DNA of 64,000 bases from Flavobacterium sp. ACN2 (GCF_002303885.1 NZ_MRCM01000007.1:124001-188000), one strand, 5' to 3'; numbered from the stretch's first letter, positions 8,036 to 17,668 are shown. Program-made: numbers and translations. Notes: generated by a model not told the origin, from the letters alone.

Positions 8036-8194
8036 TTATTTTTTAACACAGCAAGATTTTGTGTCTTTTTTTTCTGTTGTCTTTTTACAGCAAGATTCTT
8101 TTTTGGTTTTATCTTTTGTTGCTGGTTTTGTGTCCTGAGCCATTACGCCAATAGAAAAGAAAGCAACTGTTACTACGGTGATTACTTTTGTCAT
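8036..8194 (-). CDS. Small exported Lys/Cys-pair protein
   Basis: 52 residues, easily missed because it is short. The N-terminus MTKVITVVTVAFFSIGVMAQ is a clear signal peptide with a Bacteroidota-style cleavage before Gln/Asp. The mature part of about 32 residues is Lys-rich with two ESCC/KSCC motifs (DTKPATKDKTKKESCCKK and TEKKDTKSCCVKK). Paired cysteines in a tiny periplasmic protein suggest metal or redox binding; this is inference. The stop codon is 18 nt from the terminator at 7986-8018, which supports a real transcript. Confidence 0.75.
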   Translation of the reverse strand: MTKVITVVTVAFFSIGVMAQDTKPATKDKTKKESCCKKTTEKKDTKSCCVKK

Positions 8195-8309
8195 TTTGTT
8201 TAAATGTTTTTTGTGTTAGAGATTATAATTGGTAGCCCAAATATATGTTGATTTCTTATTCGTGAGAATAGTCTTATTGTTAATATTTTGATAAAAGTGG
8301 ATTAAAACA

Positions 8310-8996
8310 TTAAAAGCCATAAGCAACTTTACGCTCTTTATATTGACCTTTTTCTATAACCCAAGCCAATTCATAACTTCTGGCACCATCGCTATTGCTT
8401 GAAGAAATATATAAAATGTTAGAGTCTTTGTCATAATTTATTTGAGTTCTAAAAAGATTCGGTTCAAATAAATCCTCGAAAGCATTTTTAGGAAGTTCAA
8501 TAGTTTGAGATCCTATGGTTATCGTTATGGATTTAAAAGTTGTTTTAGGAATTCCGCCGTCAGTTCCCCAAAAATGCTTCCCGTTAATTTTTTCTACGAT
8601 CGATTTATTGTCTTTAAAATAGCTAAGTTTTGCAGTGTTTGATTGGAAATTTTTACTTTCAATACTAATAGTAATATCAGCTTTTTGGAAAACAACTTTC
8701 GTTTTAGTTTCCTTTACTAACGGAATTTTATCGAAATCTGATAAATACTTAACTCTATCTTTGTATAAATAACCACTTAAATCTTTGTTGTTTTTAGAAT
8801 AATCTATATTGATCCAATTGTTTACTGGTTCAAAGCAATAGACAACAAAATCATTGTTTAGCTTATCTGAAATGTTATTTCCTTTTGAAGCTTCTGTTCT
8901 AATATTTACATATCCATCGTTATCTTTTATTACAGCAAATTGGGCAAAGGAAGTGTAACCAATTAATAATATAAGGGTAAGTTGTATAAATTTCAT
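8310..8996 (-). CDS. Secreted SH3-like domain protein
   Basis: 228 residues with signal peptide MKFIQLTLILLIGYTSFAQ. Residues 22-85 look like a bacterial SH3 domain (DNDGYVNIRTEASKGNNI, then VYCFEPVNNWINI and LSGYLYKDRV). The C-terminal part (about 95-228) is a beta-rich region without a family I recognise. Bacterial SH3 domains often bind peptidoglycan or peptides. It lies in a same-strand run with 9016-9681 and 9685-10107, all exported and of unknown role. Confidence 0.75.
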   Translation of the reverse strand: MKFIQLTLILLIGYTSFAQFAVIKDNDGYVNIRTEASKGNNISDKLNNDFVVYCFEPVNNWINIDYSKNNKDLSGYLYKDRVKYLSDFDKIPLVKETKTKVVFQKADITISIESKNFQSNTAKLSYFKDNKSIVEKINGKHFWGTDGGIPKTTFKSITITIGSQTIELPKNAFEDLFEPNLFRTQINYDKDSNILYISSSNSDGARSYELAWVIEKGQYKERKVAYGF

Positions 8997-9015
8997 TTGT
9001 TTTTAAAATCATTTT

Positions 9016-9681
9016 TTAGACAATCCAAGCATCTTCTATTTTATCCACGACCCATTTGTTTTTTATTTTTTTGATGAAAATTCGATAACCATACCCGCAC
9101 ATACCGCCACATTCACTTCCTGCAGTGAGAATGCCATATTTTTTTTCATCATCAAATTGAATTCTGCTTAAACTAATAACTCCTCTTATAGAATAACAGC
9201 ATTCATTGTAAAATCTTCGGTCATTTCCACGTGGTATTCTTGGAACGTAATGAAGCTTAAAAGCTTGATATGAATCTAATCTTTTTCTATTAAACTTATA
9301 ATTGAGAGTATCTAAAGTATTGTTTTCTGAAATTACGGCATCTTTAAAGTGGTCTTGAAGTTTTTTAGAATTGTTTCTTACAACTGTTTTATCCAAAAAA
9401 ACAAGATCAACTGGAAATTTCTTTTTTTTAAATTCTGCTAGCTCTTTATTGAATCGCTTGTTTGATTCATTTCGTCGATTCAGTTTATATTCTGATGGAT
9501 CAACTCCTGGCGGTGGAGGCGGGACATAAGTTAGCACAGCATTTACCCAAATAGAATCAATTAGTGCAGGATAAACTTTATACATTACGTCTTTTTCAAA
9601 TTTCAAATTAGATTCTCTATTATTACAACCTGCTAAGATTATTAGTGAAATAAAAAGTAATGTAAAATAGATTTTTCTCAT
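9016..9681 (-). CDS. Lipoprotein of unknown function
   Basis: 221 residues, with lipoprotein signal MRKIYFTLLFISLIILAGC (Cys19). The mature part contains a proline stretch, TYVPPPPPGVDPSEYK, and near the end a glycine/cysteine-rich motif, AGSECGGMCGYGYRIFIKK. No family is recognised. The gene is separated by 3 nt from the next lipoprotein upstream and by 19 nt from the SH3-like gene, so the three are probably one operon. Confidence 0.7.
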   Translation of the reverse strand: MRKIYFTLLFISLIILAGCNNRESNLKFEKDVMYKVYPALIDSIWVNAVLTYVPPPPPGVDPSEYKLNRRNESNKRFNKELAEFKKKKFPVDLVFLDKTVVRNNSKKLQDHFKDAVISENNTLDTLNYKFNRKRLDSYQAFKLHYVPRIPRGNDRRFYNECCYSIRGVISLSRIQFDDEKKYGILTAGSECGGMCGYGYRIFIKKIKNKWVVDKIEDAWIV

Positions 9682-9684
9682 ATT

Positions 9685-10107
9685 TTAGTTAAAAAAATTG
9701 TCGTCAATTTCAATGTTTAAAGATTTCATAATTATGCCTTTATAATTTTCTTTTAGTAATTTATGCATTGTTTGTTGTGATTTGAAAATGATCTTATAGT
9801 TATCATTTTCAATTTCAATGCTTTTAATAGATTTGCTAATTTCACTAATATTTTTATCGTTCCATCGTCCTCTTCCAAAATAAATATAGCCTTCTTTTTC
9901 TTCAGGATTATGAGGGACTAAATTAAAAACAATTGAATCTCCTTTTTTCATTTCATCCAATTGATCGTTTATCACTTGTGGATTTATTATCAATTTTACT
10001 TTGACATTACTTTCTCCTTTATTAGTAAACAAAATACCATGTGATGGATCACAGCTTGTTAAAGTTATTCCAAGGATTAGGAGAAGTAAAAAAGATGTTT
10101 TCCTCAT
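9685..10107 (-). CDS. Small lipoprotein of unknown function
   Basis: 140 residues. ATG 10107 is chosen because it starts a lipoprotein signal, MRKTSFLLLLILGITLTSC (Cys19); the longer in-frame reading would bury it. The mature protein begins DPSHGILFTNKGESNVKV, a beta-rich stretch. No conserved family is recognised. It leads the three-gene run 10107 to 8310. Confidence 0.68.
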   Translation of the reverse strand: MRKTSFLLLLILGITLTSCDPSHGILFTNKGESNVKVKLIINPQVINDQLDEMKKGDSIVFNLVPHNPEEKEGYIYFGRGRWNDKNISEISKSIKSIEIENDNYKIIFKSQQTMHKLLKENYKGIIMKSLNIEIDDNFFN

Positions 10108-10201
10108 GATTATTGATTTTAAGAAAACTAAGATAAAATTTATTTCATTACTTAGAATTCTTTTCAATGAACTTAAATCACTTATATGGTGAAAAATTAA
10201 A

Positions 10202-12445
10202 TTAATAATTCAAATTTACCCCAAATCCAATTCCCATATCGCTGTCATAATGTGTTGTGATTCCGAAGTTTCGGGCAACAATATATTTCAATCCCGCCAT
10301 ATATTCTTTATCGGTATTCCACATTAAATTCATTCGAAGTCTTTGCGAAAGCGGAATATCTTTTCGTTCAAATTGTAAACGAACATTTCCATCCGTATAA
10401 ACTTCAACTTGTGCTTTTATGAGCATTGGTAAAGTATATTCGACACCGGCACTAAAAACCGAACGATTGTCTTTGGTATTTTTCTGCCCGAAAAGATTTT
10501 GTTCCTGTTCGTCCATTCCCATTTTTCGATAGCGCCAGTCAAAACCAATGAAAGGCATTAACCATTGATTTTTTCCGATGTAACGTCCAATATGTGTTTC
10601 CGTTTCGTAGCCATGTTTGTCGTTGTAACCCAATCTCCATTCCGTTCCGATGCTCCAACGTGTGTTGCTGAACATGGCTTCACCATCATTTCCGTTGGTT
10701 GCAAAATCATTTTCAGCCATAAAATGAAACATACGGTCATCCATTTTCAGCATTTTGAAAGCCATTTCTGGATGATGAATCAACGGATTTGGCGCTGAAT
10801 TTTCGTAACTGAAAATTCTCCCCATTCCAGCCATCATGTGATATAAAATATGACAGTGAAAAAACCAGTCGCCATCAGCATTTGCCTGAAATTCGATCTT
10901 ATCGGTTTCCATAGGCATAATATCAATCACATTTTTCAGTGGAGAATAATCTCCGTGTTCATTTAAAATTCTAAAATCATGTCCGTGTAAGTGCATTGGG
11001 TGGCGCATCATCGAACCGTTGTATAAAACAATACGAACGTTTTCTCCTTTTTTAATTAAAATTTTATCGGTTTCAGAAACCACTTTATTGTCCAAACTCC
11101 AAACATAACGATTCATATTTCCAGAAAGCGTAAAACGTAATTCTTTTACAGGTGCATCTTTCGGAAGATTGGTTTTAAAAGGAGATTTGAGCATTCCGTA
11201 ATTTAAAGTCACAATTTCTGAAGTTTCAGTGCTGTCACTTTCCATTTTCATGCCTTCCATATTATGATTTGAATGATCCATAGCAGGTTTTGCATTCTCA
11301 TCTTCACCCGAAATTTCAGGATACATTACGGCATTCATGTCCATTTTGTTCAAAGACATATTCATGCCCATGTCGTTCATGTCGCCGTTCATTTTCATCA
11401 TATCGTTCATCATTTTCATGCCTTCAAAATATTTTAGTTTTGAAAGATGATGAACAGGCTGTTTTTCTCCATTTCCTAAAAATAAAGATGCTGATCCCGT
11501 TCTGTCTTCGGCTGTAGCCAAAAAAGCAAAAGATTTATGGTCTTCGGGAATCGTTACGACAACGTCATACGTTTCAGAAACGGCAATAATCAAACGATCC
11601 ACTTCTACAGGATCAACATCATTTCCGTCGCTGGCCACCACCGTAATTTTCCCTCCGCCATAAGTCAGCCAGAAATAACTGGAAGCACCTCCGTTGGCAA
11701 TTCGTAAGCGGACTTTTGAGCCAGGTTTAAGGTCTGAAAACTGCTGTTCGTTTTTTCCATTGATGAGAAATTTTTCATAATACACGTCACTGACATCCAT
11801 AGCATTCATTCGTTTCCATTCGTTGGTCACTTTGGTTGAAAAATGTCCTTGTTTTATGGCTTCGGCATAACTTTGAGTTGTTCCTTTTTTTATAGCAAAC
11901 CAATCATTGGCATTATGCAGCATACGTTGAATATTCTCTGGCTTTAGATCTGACCATTCGCTTAAAATAACTGGAATTGTTGGCAAATCGTCAATTCCTT
12001 TTCGAATAGTAGAATCGTCTTTTTTCTTATTGATGATAAAAAGGCCGTATAAACCAATTTGTTCCTGTAAACCAGAATGACTGTGATACCAATACGTTCC
12101 GTTCTGAATAATCGGAAAGGTATATTTATGAGTAGTTCTAGGTTCAATCGGCATTTGAGTTAAATACGGAACGCCATCTTCTTTATTAGGTAAAAACAAT
12201 CCGTGCCAATGCATCGAAGTTGTTTCCTTTTTTAATTCGTTATGTACGTAAATTTCTGCAATATCCCCTTCGGTAAAAGTTAGAGTCGGCATCGGAATTT
12301 GTCCATTTACTGCAATCGCTCGTTTTTCTTTACCCGAAAAATTGACAATGGTATCACGAACATGCAAATCATAACGCACTACTTTTTGAGCCCTTAGCTG
12401 AAAAGCGATTAAAGAAAGTATTAGGATATATTTGATATTAATCAT
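10202..12445 (-). CDS. Multicopper oxidase with C-terminal outer-membrane-like domain
   Basis: 747 residues; signal peptide ending FQLRAQ at about residue 20. Three cupredoxin domains follow with the copper ligands HWHG (79-82), HSH (121-123), HPMHLHGHDF, and HCHILYHMMAGM (530-541). A Met-rich segment at about 343-410 (MKMMNDMMKMNGDMNDMGMN) probably binds Cu(I). This is the layout of CopA-type periplasmic copper oxidases of copper resistance loci. Residues after about 590 leave the oxidase fold and look like outer-membrane strands (RWSIGTEWRLGY, PFIGFDWRYRK, FGITTHYDSDMGIGFGVNLNY), similar in style to CopB. It lies 3 nt downstream of the copper ATPase, so they are cotranscribed. Confidence 0.9.
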   Translation of the reverse strand: MINIKYILILSLIAFQLRAQKVVRYDLHVRDTIVNFSGKEKRAIAVNGQIPMPTLTFTEGDIAEIYVHNELKKETTSMHWHGLFLPNKEDGVPYLTQMPIEPRTTHKYTFPIIQNGTYWYHSHSGLQEQIGLYGLFIINKKKDDSTIRKGIDDLPTIPVILSEWSDLKPENIQRMLHNANDWFAIKKGTTQSYAEAIKQGHFSTKVTNEWKRMNAMDVSDVYYEKFLINGKNEQQFSDLKPGSKVRLRIANGGASSYFWLTYGGGKITVVASDGNDVDPVEVDRLIIAVSETYDVVVTIPEDHKSFAFLATAEDRTGSASLFLGNGEKQPVHHLSKLKYFEGMKMMNDMMKMNGDMNDMGMNMSLNKMDMNAVMYPEISGEDENAKPAMDHSNHNMEGMKMESDSTETSEIVTLNYGMLKSPFKTNLPKDAPVKELRFTLSGNMNRYVWSLDNKVVSETDKILIKKGENVRIVLYNGSMMRHPMHLHGHDFRILNEHGDYSPLKNVIDIMPMETDKIEFQANADGDWFFHCHILYHMMAGMGRIFSYENSAPNPLIHHPEMAFKMLKMDDRMFHFMAENDFATNGNDGEAMFSNTRWSIGTEWRLGYNDKHGYETETHIGRYIGKNQWLMPFIGFDWRYRKMGMDEQEQNLFGQKNTKDNRSVFSAGVEYTLPMLIKAQVEVYTDGNVRLQFERKDIPLSQRLRMNLMWNTDKEYMAGLKYIVARNFGITTHYDSDMGIGFGVNLNY

Positions 12446-12448
12446 AAA

Positions 12449-14980
12449 TTATAATTTTAGATTTCTCAATCGTAAAGCGTTTACAATTACTGAGACTGAA
12501 CTCAAACTCATGGCAACAGCAGCCAACATCGGCGAAAGTAAGATCCCTAAAAACGGATATAAAATCCCCGCTGCAATTGGCACGCCCAAAGTATTGTAGA
12601 TAAAAGCAAAAAATAAATTCTGTTTAATATTTGACATTACGGCATGGCTGAGGTTTTTAGCTTTTACGATTCCGTTTAAATCGCCTTTTACCAAAGTAAT
12701 TTTAGCACTTTCTATCGCAACATCAGTTCCTGTTCCCATTGCAATTCCGATATTCGATTGCGCTAAAGCTGGCGCATCATTAATTCCATCTCCCGCCATG
12801 GCTACAATTTTTCCTTGTGCTTGAAGACGTTCGATTTCTTTTAGTTTATCTTCTGGAAGACAATCTGCTTTAAAGGAACTCAGATGCAAATGTTCAGCAA
12901 CAGCTTTTGCGGTATTATGATTATCGCCCGTCATCATGATAACCTCAACACCTTGAGCGATTAATTCTTTAATGGCTTTTGCACTGTTTTCTTTGATAGC
13001 ATCAGTAATGGCAACATAGCCTAAAACAATAGTGTCAATTGCGATATATGAAATAGTTTTTCCTAAATTTTGTTCGGCAATAACTTTTTGTTCTAAATCA
13101 TCAGAAACAGAAGCGCCTATTTCTTCCATTAATTTTTTATTTCCTAGAGCAACTTTTTTGCTTTCAATGTTTCCTAAAACACCTTTTCCAGCTATGGTTT
13201 CAAAACCTTGAACTTCTTTAAATTTAGTGTTTTTTGCTTTCGCGAAATTGACTACAGCTTGCGCCAAAGGATGTTCGCTATGCTGATTTAAAGAGGCAAT
13301 GTTTTGAAGCAGAAAATCTTCCTCATTATTAATTGAATATATTTTTTCTACAGATGGTTTTCCTTCGGTAATTGTTCCTGTTTTATCGGTTATCAAAACA
13401 TCAATTTTATTCATGTTTTCTAATGCTTCGGCATTTTTAATCAGGATTCCGTTTTGAGCGCCTTTTCCCACTCCAACCATTACAGACATTGGCGTTGCTA
13501 ATCCGAGTGCGCAAGGGCAAGCAATAATTAAAACGGCAATCGCATTAATTAATCCGTAAACGTAAGCGGGTTCTGGACCAAATTTTGCCCAAAGAAAGAA
13601 TGTTAAAATCGAAATGATCACAACTGTCGGCACAAAATATTTAGAAACGCGATCGGCTAATTTCTGAATTGGAGCGCGAGATCTGCTGGCATCATTTACC
13701 ATTTGAATAATTTGCGATAACATGGTTTCTGATCCTACTTTTTCAGCAATCATCACAAATGATTTTGTTCCGTTTATAGTTCCAGAAATTACTGCATCGC
13801 CTGTTTTTTTATCAACCGGGATTGGTTCTCCAGTAATCATAGATTCGTCGATACTGCTTTCTCCAGTTGTTATTTTACCGTCAACTGGAATTTTTTCTCC
13901 TGGTTTAACACGAAGTAAATCGCCTTTTTTGATATTGTGAATAGAAATCACTTTATCTACTCCGTTTTCAACCAAAGTTGCTTCTGTTGGAGCTAATTTT
14001 AATAATTCTTTAATAGCACCATTTGTTTGTCCGTGTGCTTTGGCTTCTAATAATTGTCCCAATAAAACTAAAGTGATAATTACAGTTGCAGCTTCAAAAT
14101 ACAAATGAATGGTTCCGTGATGTGATTTGAATTCCGATGGAAAAATATCTGGGAAAAACATTCCGACAATACTAAATAGGAACGCAATACTGGTTCCGAT
14201 TCCAATTAAAGTAAACATGTTTAAATTCCAAGTCACAATAGATTTGTAGGCGCGAACGAAAAACATCCATCCTGCGTAAAATAAAACAGGAATCGAAAAT
14301 AAAAGCTGAACCCAATTCCACTTTTCGATAGACATTATATTATAGAGTGGATTATTCGGAATCATTTCTGACATTGAGATGATGAAAATAGGAAGCGTAA
14401 ACAAAATCGCAATTTTCATCTTCTTCAATAAATCAGAATAGGTTTTGTTTTCTTCACTTTCTGAAGCTTGCATCGGAACTAAATCCATTCCGCAGATCGG
14501 ACAATCGCCAGGTTCACTTGAAATGATTTCGGGATGCATTGGACAAGTAAATTGTGTTGCTGTTATGGCAACTTGTGGTACTAAATCCATTCCGCAGACT
14601 GGGCAGTCTCCAGGTTTATTGTATGTTTTGTCTCCCTCGCAATGCATTGGACAATAATAAACGCCATTTGCACTGTGCTGATGTACTTTTTTAGTTTCTG
14701 TTTTATGATGATCGTGATTGTCTTTTTTATGGCCAGAACAGCAAGATTTAGCAGCTTCCCCATGATTTTTAGGAGAATCCATTTCGATAGTATAATTTCC
14801 TGCAGCAGACAAAACTTCTTGAAATTTTTCTGTTGGAACATGTTTGTCCATTGTAATCGTAGCCGTTGGCGGATTCAATGTTACTTCCGCCTGAACGCCT
14901 TCAACTTCATTTAGAGTTTTTTCTACTTTGGTTCGGCATCCGTTGCAAGACATTCCTGAAATTATATATTGATGAGTCAT
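12449..14980 (-). CDS. copA: Copper-translocating P-type ATPase
   Basis: 843-residue P1B-type ATPase exporting Cu(I) from the cytoplasm. N-terminal HMA domain with GMSCNGC (Cys12, Cys15); His-rich linker (84-102); two heavy-metal-binding zinc-ribbon-like modules ([20 protein letters not shown] from 110, [19 protein letters not shown] from 146). Transmembrane core with CPC at 488-490, phosphorylation site DKTGTIT (Asp532), TGE loop and [13 protein letters not shown] plus HMA points to monovalent copper or silver. It is followed after 3 nt by the multicopper oxidase. Expression is probably controlled by the HMA-AraC regulator encoded just upstream on the same strand; the 233-nt gap between them is filled with repeats. 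Confidence 0.94.
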   Translation of the reverse strand: MTHQYIISGMSCNGCRTKVEKTLNEVEGVQAEVTLNPPTATITMDKHVPTEKFQEVLSAAGNYTIEMDSPKNHGEAAKSCCSGHKKDNHDHHKTETKKVHQHSANGVYYCPMHCEGDKTYNKPGDCPVCGMDLVPQVAITATQFTCPMHPEIISSEPGDCPICGMDLVPMQASESEENKTYSDLLKKMKIAILFTLPIFIISMSEMIPNNPLYNIMSIEKWNWVQLLFSIPVLFYAGWMFFVRAYKSIVTWNLNMFTLIGIGTSIAFLFSIVGMFFPDIFPSEFKSHHGTIHLYFEAATVIITLVLLGQLLEAKAHGQTNGAIKELLKLAPTEATLVENGVDKVISIHNIKKGDLLRVKPGEKIPVDGKITTGESSIDESMITGEPIPVDKKTGDAVISGTINGTKSFVMIAEKVGSETMLSQIIQMVNDASRSRAPIQKLADRVSKYFVPTVVIISILTFFLWAKFGPEPAYVYGLINAIAVLIIACPCALGLATPMSVMVGVGKGAQNGILIKNAEALENMNKIDVLITDKTGTITEGKPSVEKIYSINNEEDFLLQNIASLNQHSEHPLAQAVVNFAKAKNTKFKEVQGFETIAGKGVLGNIESKKVALGNKKLMEEIGASVSDDLEQKVIAEQNLGKTISYIAIDTIVLGYVAITDAIKENSAKAIKELIAQGVEVIMMTGDNHNTAKAVAEHLHLSSFKADCLPEDKLKEIERLQAQGKIVAMAGDGINDAPALAQSNIGIAMGTGTDVAIESAKITLVKGDLNGIVKAKNLSHAVMSNIKQNLFFAFIYNTLGVPIAAGILYPFLGILLSPMLAAVAMSLSSVSVIVNALRLRNLKL

Positions 14981-15081
14981 TGTATTGGTTTTTAAGTATT
15001 ACAATGCAAATTTCCGAAGTATCTATGAGTTCGGTTTGTATAATTTTGGGAATGATTTGTAAGATTTACTAAATTTTATTT

Positions 15082-15204
15082 AAACGCAAAGAGCGCAAGG
15101 ATTTTTGCTATGCAGGGTTTTATATAAAAACGCAAAGTTCGCAAAGCTTTGTCTTAAAACATCTTTGCGAACCTTGCGTAAATTCTTTGCGTCCTTTGCG
15201 GTTA
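15082..15204. repeat. Nested inverted repeat of the CGCAAAG family
   Basis: AACGCAAAGAGCGCAAGGA near 15083 and CGCAAAGTTCGCAAAG near 15131 are mirrored by CTTTGCGAACCTTGCG (15163-15178) and CTTTGCGTCCTTTGCGGTT (15185-15203). The segment can fold into a long hairpin between copA and the AraC gene. A related element lies at 60226-60307. Confidence 0.8.
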
Positions 15205-15213
15205 AATCAAAAA

Positions 15214-15774
15214 CTATATATTCTCAATCTGAATACGCATTTTATCTTTTGATTGCTTGAATGAAGTAGGAGTAAAGCCCGTAATTTTCTTGAATTGATT
15301 GCTTAAATGCGCCACATTGCTGTAGTTGAGAATATCTGCAATTTCGCTTAACGAAAGCTCATTATAAATCAATAATTCTTTTACTTTTTCAATTTTCTGG
15401 CTGATGAAATACTTTTCAATCGTGGTATTTTCAATTTCGGAAAATAAGTTGCTTAACGAATTATAATCCTGATTTAAGTTTTCTGCCAAATAATCAGATA
15501 AGTTAATTTTAAGTTCGTTGTTTTTATGATGCACTAAATCGACAATCAGATTTTTTATTCTTTCGACGGTTTTTGTTTTTTTATCGTCAATTAAATCAAA
15601 ACCTAAAACTTGAAGGTTTTTTAATAGAACTTCTTTTTGCTCGTCGCTGATTTCTTTTTCCAGTTCAACCTCACCCAATTCAACAGAAATAGTAGGAAGT
15701 CCGAGTTTTTCGAACTCAGACTTCACTACCATTTTGCATCGGCTGCACACCATATTTTTGATGTAAAGCTTCAT
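15214..15774 (-). CDS. AraC-type regulator with N-terminal HMA-like domain
   Basis: 186 residues. Residues 1-65 form a ferredoxin-like heavy-metal-associated domain (MKLYIKNMVCSRCKMVVKSE, with CxxC at 10-13). Residues about 100-180 are an AraC double helix-turn-helix (LSLSEIADILNYSNVAHLSN, FKKITGFTPTSFKQ). The HMA part resembles the metal-binding domain of the copper ATPase, so the protein probably senses Cu(I) directly and controls this cluster. The gene is separated by 1 nt from the DUF3347 gene upstream. AraC proteins are usually activators. The combination is known in the phylum, but its mechanism is not, as far as I know. Confidence 0.88.
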   Translation of the reverse strand: MKLYIKNMVCSRCKMVVKSEFEKLGLPTISVELGEVELEKEISDEQKEVLLKNLQVLGFDLIDDKKTKTVERIKNLIVDLVHHKNNELKINLSDYLAENLNQDYNSLSNLFSEIENTTIEKYFISQKIEKVKELLIYNELSLSEIADILNYSNVAHLSNQFKKITGFTPTSFKQSKDKMRIQIENI

Positions 15775-15775
15775 A

Positions 15776-16306
15776 TTATTTAATCGTTTCTACCACATTT
15801 CCGCAAGTCAGCATCGAAGAACCGTAATACGGATTCTTAACTGCTTTTTCTTTGCTTAACCAATCAGCATCTGCCATTGGGCAATATTGTTTGTAGATTG
15901 GTTGTTCAGGATTAGAAACTTTTATAAGATCGTAAGTGCTTTTAGATAAAGATTTAAAAGTCTCGCGCTGTTTTTTAAGATCTGTTGTCGCTGAAATACT
16001 TTTAGCATCGGCAGTTAATTTTTTAACCACTTTCATCCAAACGGTATGTTCGTTGCTTTTTAGTTTGTCCATTTTTACTGCAGTAATCGCTGTCAGTAAG
16101 TCTTTGGCTTTCGCCGAAGTCAATTTGCTGTCACTTTTAATAAGTGCATCTTTTACAGTAAAATAAGCATCGTAAACAGATTGAAGCTGGCTCGCATCAA
16201 CGATTTCTGTTGTTCCCGATTCTAATTTTGTTGTATTTGCCTGAATGTTATTTGCACTTAATAATACGGTAAGTAATGCTGTTAAAGCTATAATTGATTT
16301 TTTCAT
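15776..16306 (-). CDS. DUF3347 periplasmic protein
   Basis: 176 residues. Signal peptide MKKSIIALTALLTVLLSANN, then a helical DUF3347 domain with YDAYFTVKDALIKSD near residue 67 and the closing motif YKQYCPMADADWLSKEKAVKNPYYGSSMLTCG (Cys, Met and Cys as possible copper ligands). DUF3347 domains are often found in or beside CusB-like metal-efflux proteins and may bind copper in the periplasm. It sits between the Cys-rich secreted protein and the HMA-AraC gene, supporting a copper role. Confidence 0.85.
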   Translation of the reverse strand: MKKSIIALTALLTVLLSANNIQANTTKLESGTTEIVDASQLQSVYDAYFTVKDALIKSDSKLTSAKAKDLLTAITAVKMDKLKSNEHTVWMKVVKKLTADAKSISATTDLKKQRETFKSLSKSTYDLIKVSNPEQPIYKQYCPMADADWLSKEKAVKNPYYGSSMLTCGNVVETIK

Positions 16307-16404
16307 TGTATGTAATATTTGTATAAAGGATTTTATTTCCTTTAAAATTAACTAAAAATTTCGTTTTAAAAAAGACCCAATATGGGCTGTCATAAATACG
16401 ATAA

Positions 16405-16764
16405 TTATATTTTCGGCTTCAGCCAAATAGAAGTAAATCCAGAAGAAATGGTAGAATTACTATAAGACGAAATAGTGTTTTTTAAAGAAAAATTGAAAAC
16501 ATCATTTTGTAACTCAAGATCATTTGAAGTTAAAATAACAAATTGCAATGCAGAAGTTGTGCAGCCAGAATGACGACATTTTCCGTCACAATTGTGTTTT
16601 TCCTTTTTTGAAGTTTTCTTTTCGCAGCATTTTTTAGAACAGCTGTTTTCTTCTTTAGAAGCAATTTCTTTATGATGCACCATATTGCATGCGTAGGTAT
16701 AACTCGGATTCAAAAAGAAACTGAGTGTTATAAAAAGCAGCATTATATGGATTTTCTTTTTCAA
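16405..16764 (-). CDS. Cys/His-rich exported protein of the copper cluster
   Basis: 119 residues. Signal-like N-terminus MKKKIHIMLLFITLSFFLNP followed by CNMVHHKEIASKEE, then a cluster of cysteines (CSKKCCEKK, HNCDGKCRHSGC). The remaining 50 residues have few charges. Six or more cysteines plus histidines make it a likely periplasmic metal-binding protein, placed first in the copper cluster. The family is not recognised. It may be related in style to the small Cys-pair protein at 8036-8194, but the sequences differ. Confidence 0.72.
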   Translation of the reverse strand: MKKKIHIMLLFITLSFFLNPSYTYACNMVHHKEIASKEENSCSKKCCEKKTSKKEKHNCDGKCRHSGCTTSALQFVILTSNDLELQNDVFNFSLKNTISSYSNSTISSGFTSIWLKPKI

Positions 16765-16784
16765 AGAAATTGTTTTTAGAAGTA

Positions 16785-16792
16785 CAAATTTA
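16785..16792 (-). promoter_or_regulatory. -7 element upstream of the copper cluster
   Basis: The minus strand reads TAAATTTG, a perfect TANNTTTG match, 20 nt upstream of the first ATG of the cluster at 16764. No strong -33 TTG box is visible at the normal spacing, as expected for a promoter that needs an activator such as the AraC-type regulator. Confidence 0.5.
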
Positions 16793-16834
16793 GTTAAAAA
16801 TGTGTGCAGAAATTACTTTTTAAGATTTCAATAA

Positions 16835-17668
16835 CTACAGTTTCTTAAAATCGGTTGGTTTCATGTTTTTTCGCTTTTTGAAATAATTCGTCAAATGACT
16901 TTCATCTGTAAAACCAAATTCGTAGGCAATCTGTTTAATTGGCAATTGATTGTTATGAAATCTTTTTTCGATTAAAGTCGTTCTTAAATTATGAATGTAT
17001 TCGCGATAACTGATGCTGAAAGTTCTTTTGAAATAAGCACTAAAATAGGTTTGAGCAATATTAAAATGATCTGCAATCACTTTTACCTGAACCAGTTTGG
17101 GCTGATAAATATTCTGATGAATGTAATTCGCAATTTGTTCGCTATCCAAATGAGTCGATTTCATCTGTAAATTCATGCCTCGAATTGTTTCTTTAATTAA
17201 ACCAAAAAGAGAAAGAATCTGATAGAAAACAATGGGAGATGAGGTGACATCTATATAATGTCCGTAGGTTACAATGTTTTCAACCGTGTTTTTTAAAATC
17301 GTTTTGCAAGGTTCGTCAAACTTCAAAACCGTTTCTTTTAGGATCTTATCACGCATGAAGCTTTCGGGAGTATTTACTAAAAATTCATCGCAAGTAAGAT
17401 TCTGTTTGGAGTTGAAATAATTATCAGTGAATTTGATAAAAATGAATCTTGTACTTTTCTTTATATCAAAATAATGTTCGTCGTCTGGCGAAATAACAAA
17501 TAGATCTCCAGCTTTATAAGGAAGCAGATTGTTATTGAGGTGATGAATTCCGCTTCCTTTCTTTATATAGATGATTTCATAATACGTATGCGTATGCGGA
17601 GGGAGATGAAACTTCTCTTCTTCAAATTCATCAAGAACAAGCGTTTTAAACTGATTTAATTTAGGCAT
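16835..17668 (-). CDS. AraC family regulator with cupin sensor domain
   Basis: 277 residues. N-terminal cupin-type sensor (HLPPHTHTYYEIIYIKKGSG, then YKAGDLFVISPDDEHYF), C-terminal AraC helix-turn-helix pair (HFNIAQTYFSAYFKRTFSIS and IKQIAYEFGFTDESHLTNYF). The gene is divergent from the MFS exporter at 17772 with a 103-nt shared promoter region, so it probably regulates that exporter. The ligand is unknown. Confidence 0.9.
   Translation of the reverse strand: MPKLNQFKTLVLDEFEEEKFHLPPHTHTYYEIIYIKKGSGIHHLNNNLLPYKAGDLFVISPDDEHYFDIKKSTRFIFIKFTDNYFNSKQNLTCDEFLVNTPESFMRDKILKETVLKFDEPCKTILKNTVENIVTYGHYIDVTSSPIVFYQILSLFGLIKETIRGMNLQMKSTHLDSEQIANYIHQNIYQPKLVQVKVIADHFNIAQTYFSAYFKRTFSISYREYIHNLRTTLIEKRFHNNQLPIKQIAYEFGFTDESHLTNYFKKRKNMKPTDFKKL

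Noticed and set aside
7911..8138. 75-residue plus-strand reading frame
   Set aside because: It begins in a dispersed repeat, runs through a terminator hairpin and lies opposite the small signal-peptide gene at 8036-8194.
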